Below are positions 15,456 through 19,189 of a stretch of 19,189 nt of DNA, piece by piece; within the stretch, counting starts at the first letter, position 1, and the number at the start of each line of letters is the position of its first letter. Position numbers and translations under genes: made by a program. Source of the DNA: Candidatus Equihabitans merdae (GTDB taxonomy: Bacteria > Bacillota > Clostridia > Lachnospirales > Lachnospiraceae); NCBI GenBank assembly GCA_018065025.1, contig JAGHUB010000017.1:1-19189 (forward strand), in the 5' to 3' direction. The notes under the pieces were generated by a model. The model searched no databases and was not told the DNA's origin. It saw nothing but the letters and a program-made list of their open reading frames with translations.

Positions 15456-16355
15456 TTAGTCTTCGTTAGCCAGCTTATCCACTACCAGAGCTGTACCGAC
15501 ACCCTTGTTGGTGAAGAATTCCAGCAGTAGGCAATGATGGAGACGACCATCCAGAATATGTACACGGGATACGCCATTTTTCAGGGCGTGGATGCAGTTC
15601 TGCAGCTTGGGAAGCATACCGCCGCCGGCATTACCTTCAGCAATGAACTGTTCAGTTTCCTCGATGGTCAGGACTGACAGCAGCGTGGAGGGATCCAGGG
15701 GATCACGATAAACGCCTTCGATATCGGACAGGAAAGCCAGCTTTTCAGCGTTGACAGCCATAGCTACGGCACAGGCTGCATCGTCGGCATTGATATTGTA
15801 TGTTCTGTAGTCATCTTCGCCGATACCAATGGGACAGATAACGGGAACGAAATCCTGCTCAATCAAAGTATCGATGAGTTCGGTGTTGACCTTGGTGACT
15901 TCACCGACAAAACCGATATCCTCGTTAACGCCGGGCAGTACTTTCTTCTTAACCTGAAGAGTAAGCCCATCTTTACCGGAGATACCGACAGCCTTAACGC
16001 CGTCACCTTCCATGTACTGAACCAGACCCTTGTTGACCTTGTTCAGAACCATTTCGGCAATTTCCATGGTCTTCTCGTCAGTGACACGCATGCCGTTGAC
16101 AAAACGAGGTTCCATACCTGAAAGCTTGACCCACTTGCTGATTTCCTTACCGCCGCCGTGAACGATGATAGGCTTCATACCAATCAGCTTAAGCAGGGCT
16201 ACGTCCTGGATAACTCTCTTCTTCAGTTCGGAATTGGTCATAGCAGAACCGCCGTATTTAACAACGATTTTCTTGCCGCTGAATTCGCGGATATAGGGAA
16301 GAGCCTCGATCAGAACGTCAGCCTTCTGGATCCACATATTCATATTTTCATTCAT
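15456..16355 (-). CDS. argB: Acetylglutamate kinase
   Basis: A 299-residue amino-acid kinase that phosphorylates N-acetylglutamate in the second step of arginine synthesis. Motifs include VVKYGGSAM (K33, G35, G36), [11 protein letters not shown] (GGG 67-69), [19 protein letters not shown] and the C-terminal GGGMLPKL. Residues 1-25 form an N-terminal helix ([18 protein letters not shown]) before the kinase fold. This helix is the feature of hexameric, arginine-inhibited kinases, so feedback inhibition is likely. The frame is open to 16466, but ATG 16355 is chosen because TGGAGT at 16362-16367 is at proper spacing and the upstream extension is not kinase-like. The 145-base gap to argJ holds no other gene. 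Confidence 0.95.
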   Translation of the reverse strand: MNENMNMWIQKADVLIEALPYIREFSGKKIVVKYGGSAMTNSELKKRVIQDVALLKLIGMKPIIVHGGGKEISKWVKLSGMEPRFVNGMRVTDEKTMEIAEMVLNKVNKGLVQYMEGDGVKAVGISGKDGLTLQVKKKVLPGVNEDIGFVGEVTKVNTELIDTLIEQDFVPVICPIGIGEDDYRTYNINADDAACAVAMAVNAEKLAFLSDIEGVYRDPLDPSTLLSVLTIEETEQFIAEGNAGGGMLPKLQNCIHALKNGVSRVHILDGRLHHCLLLEFFTNKGVGTALVVDKLANED

Positions 16356-16500
16356 AATATAACTCCATTCTTGCGGTATATATTTTCTGAGGAAATGTCT
16401 TCTGTGAATCGATGTTGCTTCATCACAGATACATTTCAACGCAGGTATATTTCTCCGAAGATGCATCTCATCTCAAATGCATTTTCCTAAACATATCTTT

Positions 16501-17775
16501 TCAGGATCTGTAGTCACCGTTGATCTTAACATAATCATAGGTCAGATCGCAGCCCCAGGCTGCAGCTTCTGCATCGCCGCACTTCATGTCGCAAAGCAAT
16601 GTAAGATTTCTGTCGCCCAGGATCTCAGAAGCCTTGTCTTCGCTGTAATCGGTGGCAACGCCATCTTTAACGATAACCAGCTGATCATTAGTGCCGCAGA
16701 TAGTGATATCCACAACTTCCGGATCAAACTGAGCACCGGAATAACCAAGAGCACAGAGGATACGACCCCAGTTGGCATCCTTACCGAAGATAGCGCACTT
16801 TGTCAGGTTGGAACCTACAACGGAACGAGCCAGCTTTCTGGCGGACAGTTCATCAGAAGCGTTAACTACCTTGCATTCGAACATCATGGTAGCACCTTCG
16901 CCGTCAGCAGCCATCTGCTTAGCCAAAGATTCATTGACATAATGCAGAGCTTCTACAAAGACAGCGTAATCAGCATCTTTTACTTCAATCTTCTTGTTGC
17001 CGGCCAGACCATTGGCCAGAACCAGACAAGTGTCGTTGGTAGATGTATCACCGTCAACGGATACCATATTATAGGTGGTTTTGATATCTTCTTTCAGTGC
17101 TTCCTGCAGCAGTGCCTGGTCGATGGCGGCATCTGTTGTCACGAAAGCAAGCATGGTGCACATGTTGGGATGGATCATGCCGGCACCCTTACACATACCA
17201 CCGATGTATGCTTCTGTTCCATCGGAAAATGTCATCTTGCAACATGCTTCCTTGGGAACGGTATCTGTAGTCATAATGGCGCAAGCGGCGTCATGACCGG
17301 CTTCTATAGAGCCCTTAACCAGTCCTGCCAGCTTCTTGGTACCTGCAACAATGCGATCCAAGGGAATCTGCATACCAATAACACCTGTGGAAGCTACCAG
17401 AATATTTTCCGGAGCAATACCATCAGTCATGCCCTTCAGTTCTTCTCCGCGAAGTGCGACATCATTGAGGATACCGGCAGCTGCTTTGGCTGTCTCTTCG
17501 CAGATGTTGAAACCTTCCTTACCTGTGCAGGCATTGGCGATACCGGAATTGATAACAACAGCCTGACCGCACTTGGATTCTGTAACGATCTTCTTGTCAT
17601 ACTGGACACAAGCAGCCTTAACTACATTGCTGGTAAATGTACCGGCGATGGCGCAGGGAACGTCGCTGACGATCATGGCCATATCGGTACGGTTTTTGTA
17701 TTTAATATTGGCTTCTGTACTGCCTGCGTAAAAACCCTTGGCAGCTGTAACGCCACCCTTGATTACTTCGATCAT
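16501..17775 (-). CDS. argJ: Bifunctional glutamate N-acetyltransferase/amino-acid acetyltransferase
   Basis: A 424-residue ArgJ, which moves the acetyl group from acetylornithine to glutamate and so closes the acetyl cycle. The family cleaves itself before a threonine that becomes the N-terminus of the beta chain. Here the site is KGAGMIHPNMCTMLAFVTTD, with T207 as the nucleophile. The residue before it is C206 rather than the more usual alanine. The oxyanion-hole region ASTGVIG (128-134) and the C-terminal YVKINGDYRS are typical. Start ATG 17775 follows a GAAGGT site. It lies second in the operon, after argC. No separate N-acetylglutamate synthase (argA) is seen in the window; whether ArgJ also starts the pathway depends on its specificity. 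Confidence 0.96.
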   Translation of the reverse strand: MIEVIKGGVTAAKGFYAGSTEANIKYKNRTDMAMIVSDVPCAIAGTFTSNVVKAACVQYDKKIVTESKCGQAVVINSGIANACTGKEGFNICEETAKAAAGILNDVALRGEELKGMTDGIAPENILVASTGVIGMQIPLDRIVAGTKKLAGLVKGSIEAGHDAACAIMTTDTVPKEACCKMTFSDGTEAYIGGMCKGAGMIHPNMCTMLAFVTTDAAIDQALLQEALKEDIKTTYNMVSVDGDTSTNDTCLVLANGLAGNKKIEVKDADYAVFVEALHYVNESLAKQMAADGEGATMMFECKVVNASDELSARKLARSVVGSNLTKCAIFGKDANWGRILCALGYSGAQFDPEVVDITICGTNDQLVIVKDGVATDYSEDKASEILGDRNLTLLCDMKCGDAEAAAWGCDLTYDYVKINGDYRS

Positions 17776-17876
17776 ATCTATACCTTCTATACTATTAGTT
17801 AATCAGAACCAAACACATTGGATTGATTCAGGATATTTCCTCTGGAAAATGTTTTGTCATCTGAAAATGTCACATT

Positions 17877-18917
17877 TTAGAAAACCATAGGAATGGCTTC
17901 CAGACCGGCATCTTCTCTGAGACCAAACATAATGTTCATATTCTGAACAGCCTGACCTGCAGCACCCTTAACGGTGTTGTCAATAGCACCCATGGCGACA
18001 ACGCGTTTTGTTCTCTGGTCAACAACAGCGTTAACGTCTACATAGTTGCTGCCCTTAACATTTCTTGTTTCAGGAGCTTTGGCACCCTTGAGGAAACGTA
18101 CGAACTTTTCATTCTGGTAATACTTCTGATAAGCCAGATCTACCATTTCCTGAGTCACACCTTCCTTAAGAGATGCATAGGCTGTCACCAGGATGCCTCT
18201 GTTCATGGGAACCAGATGAGGTGTAAAGTTCAGTGTCAGTTCGTGACCGGCTGCATAACCCAGCTGATCTTCGATCTCCGGAGTATGACGGTGAACAGTA
18301 ACACCGTAAGCCTTGATGCTTTCATTAACTTCACAGTAAAGGTTGGCTACTTTAGCACCGCGACCGGCACCTGATGTACCGGACTTGGCATCGATGATGA
18401 TGCTGTTCTCGTCGATAAGTCCTTCCTTAACCAGCGGATAAAGTGAAAGAACGGAACATGTGGGGAAGCAGCCCGGATTGGCGATCAGTCTGGCATTCTT
18501 GATATCCTCACGATTGATCTCACACAGACCATAGACGGCTTCCTCCAGGAATTCCGGTGTGGTGTGGTGGATCTTGTACCACTCTTCATAACGCTGCGCA
18601 TCTTTAATACGATAGTCAGCAGACAGGTCAACAACCTTGGCATTGCTGAGGATTTCTTCGTTCAATGCACCCAGCAGATAACCCTGAGGTGTTGCTGTGA
18701 AGATGACATCTACTGTCTTGGAAAGTTCTACCAAATCTTCTCCGTCACAATCAGCATCGACGATTTCAAACATGCTGCCGTAAATATCTGCATAAGGCTG
18801 TTCAATATAAGATCTGGAGCCATACCATTTGATTTCTACATCCGGATGGTTGGTCAGCAGTCTGACCAATTCAGCACCGGCGTAACCTGTAGCTCCGATA
18901 ATACCTGCTTTAATCAT
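17877..18917 (-). CDS. argC: N-acetyl-gamma-glutamyl-phosphate reductase
   Basis: A 346-residue NADPH-dependent reductase, third step of arginine synthesis. The nucleotide-binding start GIIGATGYAGAELVRLL (residues 5-21), the TATPQG strand (74-79) and the catalytic segment NPGCFPT with C150 are intact, as is the histidine-containing HRHTPEIEDQ stretch. Length is normal for the type with about 345 residues. ATG 18917 has a GGAGA ribosome site 8 bases upstream. It is the first gene of the arg operon, about 225 bases downstream of a promoter overlapped by two ARG-box-like sites. A 101-base gap separates it from argJ. Confidence 0.97.
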   Translation of the reverse strand: MIKAGIIGATGYAGAELVRLLTNHPDVEIKWYGSRSYIEQPYADIYGSMFEIVDADCDGEDLVELSKTVDVIFTATPQGYLLGALNEEILSNAKVVDLSADYRIKDAQRYEEWYKIHHTTPEFLEEAVYGLCEINREDIKNARLIANPGCFPTCSVLSLYPLVKEGLIDENSIIIDAKSGTSGAGRGAKVANLYCEVNESIKAYGVTVHRHTPEIEDQLGYAAGHELTLNFTPHLVPMNRGILVTAYASLKEGVTQEMVDLAYQKYYQNEKFVRFLKGAKAPETRNVKGSNYVDVNAVVDQRTKRVVAMGAIDNTVKGAAGQAVQNMNIMFGLREDAGLEAIPMVF

Positions 18918-19139
18918 ATCTTTATCTCCATTATTTTTGCTCGATCATTAATCTCAAAAAATGCTGTTGAAGAAGAATCAAAGGACTGTTCTCCATGTCT
19001 CACCATATCGTTTGGACCATCTGATTCAGTCCACAATCAATGAAAATGCTTTCAACAATGCATAGAATATTGAAATCAACTCAAGATTCTACCACAAAAT
19101 GCCGATGATTTCTTATATTTTTTTCAGCGGACACATGTG
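18918..19139 (-). other. Long argC leader region
   Basis: About 220 bases lie between the likely start of transcription and argC. No T-box hallmark, strong terminator or convincing leader peptide was seen. Very short open frames exist, for example MVQTIW near 19021, but they lack ribosome sites. An A-rich tract and scattered short inverted repeats such as TTGATTTCAA are present. A second, closer promoter (TAGAAT on the minus strand, near 19089-19094) is possible but lacks a good -35. Confidence 0.45.
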
Positions 19140-19140
19140 A

Positions 19141-19170
19141 TTGTATAATTATACATTTTCAATGTATAAT
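19141..19170 (+). promoter_or_regulatory. Divergent promoter toward a gene beyond the window
   Basis: On the plus strand TTGTAT (19141-19146) and TATAAT (19165-19170) are 18 bases apart and overlap the same two ARG-box-like sites. It would start a transcript near 19177 that leaves the window, so its gene cannot be seen. Confidence 0.5.
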
Positions 19171-19176
19171 ATGCAA
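19148..19176 (-). promoter_or_regulatory. Promoter of the argCJBD operon
   Basis: On the minus strand TTGCAT (19171-19176) and a perfect TATAAT (19148-19153) are 17 bases apart. The -10 is inside the first ARG-box-like palindrome and the -35 is inside the second, so ArgR binding would block RNA polymerase. Confidence 0.75.
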
Positions 19177-19189
19177 GATAGTAATGAAT

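Larger units (their letters stand above)
19140..19178. promoter_or_regulatory. Tandem ARG-box-like ArgR operator
   Basis: TGTATAATTATACA at 19142-19155 is a perfect 14-bp palindrome. A second, degenerate copy, TGTATAATATGCAA, is at 19163-19176. The centres are 21 bp apart, so 18-bp boxes (19140-19157 and 19161-19178) are separated by 3 bp, the standard spacing of ARG boxes bound by an ArgR hexamer. Bases fit the TGAATWWWWATTCA consensus apart from one symmetrical change. The sites cover promoters on both strands. Confidence 0.72.

Noticed and set aside
16356..16466. N-terminal extension of ArgB to an upstream ATG
   Set aside because: The extra 37 residues are not kinase-like, and ATG 16355 has a well-placed TGGAGT site and matches the family start.
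16477..17802. Long plus-strand open frame (441 codons) covering the whole of argJ in antisense
   Set aside because: It mirrors a highly conserved gene, has no plausible ribosome site or recognisable domain, and its composition is what antisense of ArgJ gives.
18918..19139. T-box or other riboswitch in the argC leader
   Set aside because: No T-box consensus core, no strong terminator hairpin and no known riboswitch pattern was seen; the ARG-box pair already explains control.

Overview
The window looks like chromosomal DNA from a low-to-mid GC Firmicute of the Clostridia, most likely Lachnospiraceae-like. The basis is gene content, AGGAGG-type ribosome sites, sigma-A style promoters, the classic comE-holA-rpsT-lepA-hemW gene order of Firmicutes, and an argCJBD cluster. 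Nearly everything is on the minus strand, so the biological order runs from high to low coordinates. The one clear plus-strand gene is rpsT. No rRNA, tRNA, CRISPR array or transposase was seen, and no gene-free stretch exceeds 300 bases.

Right part (about 14200-19189): an arginine biosynthesis operon, argC-argJ-argB-argD. It is read from a promoter near the right edge whose -35 and -10 elements are both covered by a pair of ARG-box-like sites, centred 21 bp apart. A second promoter on the plus strand uses the same sites and points out of the window, so a co-regulated divergent gene is likely there. ArgJ recycles the acetyl group, ArgB carries the N-terminal helix linked to arginine feedback inhibition, and a strong hairpin terminator follows argD.

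Middle part (about 7740-14061): a competence-plus-signalling block of comEA, an OmpR-type response regulator, a membrane histidine kinase, a GerMN lipoprotein and comEC. In Bacillus comEA, comEB and comEC sit together. Here a complete two-component system and its lipoprotein occupy the comEB position, and a terminator over the GerMN stop codon separates comEC from the rest. ComEC carries an in-frame 15-bp tandem repeat in its metallo-beta-lactamase-like domain. ComEA is predicted to be a lipoprotein.

Left part (1-7705): two accessory genes lie between comEC and holA. One is a secreted protein with three CWB2 cell-wall-binding repeats and a C-terminal NlpC/P60- or CHAP-like cysteine peptidase domain. 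The other is an HTH-Uma2 fusion with a striking 17-bp inverted repeat wrapped around its own promoter. Then come holA, the convergent rpsT (whose terminator is encoded inside the 3' end of holA), lepA and hemW. The sporulation/germination genes gpr and spoIIP, which sit between rpsT and lepA in Bacillus, are absent, suggesting a lineage that has lost sporulation or moved these genes.

The most interesting items are the HTH-Uma2 self-operator, the two-component system inside the comE locus with an internal terminator, the missing gpr-spoIIP, the kinase with no conventional start codon before its basic N-terminus, and the divergent ARG-box promoter.
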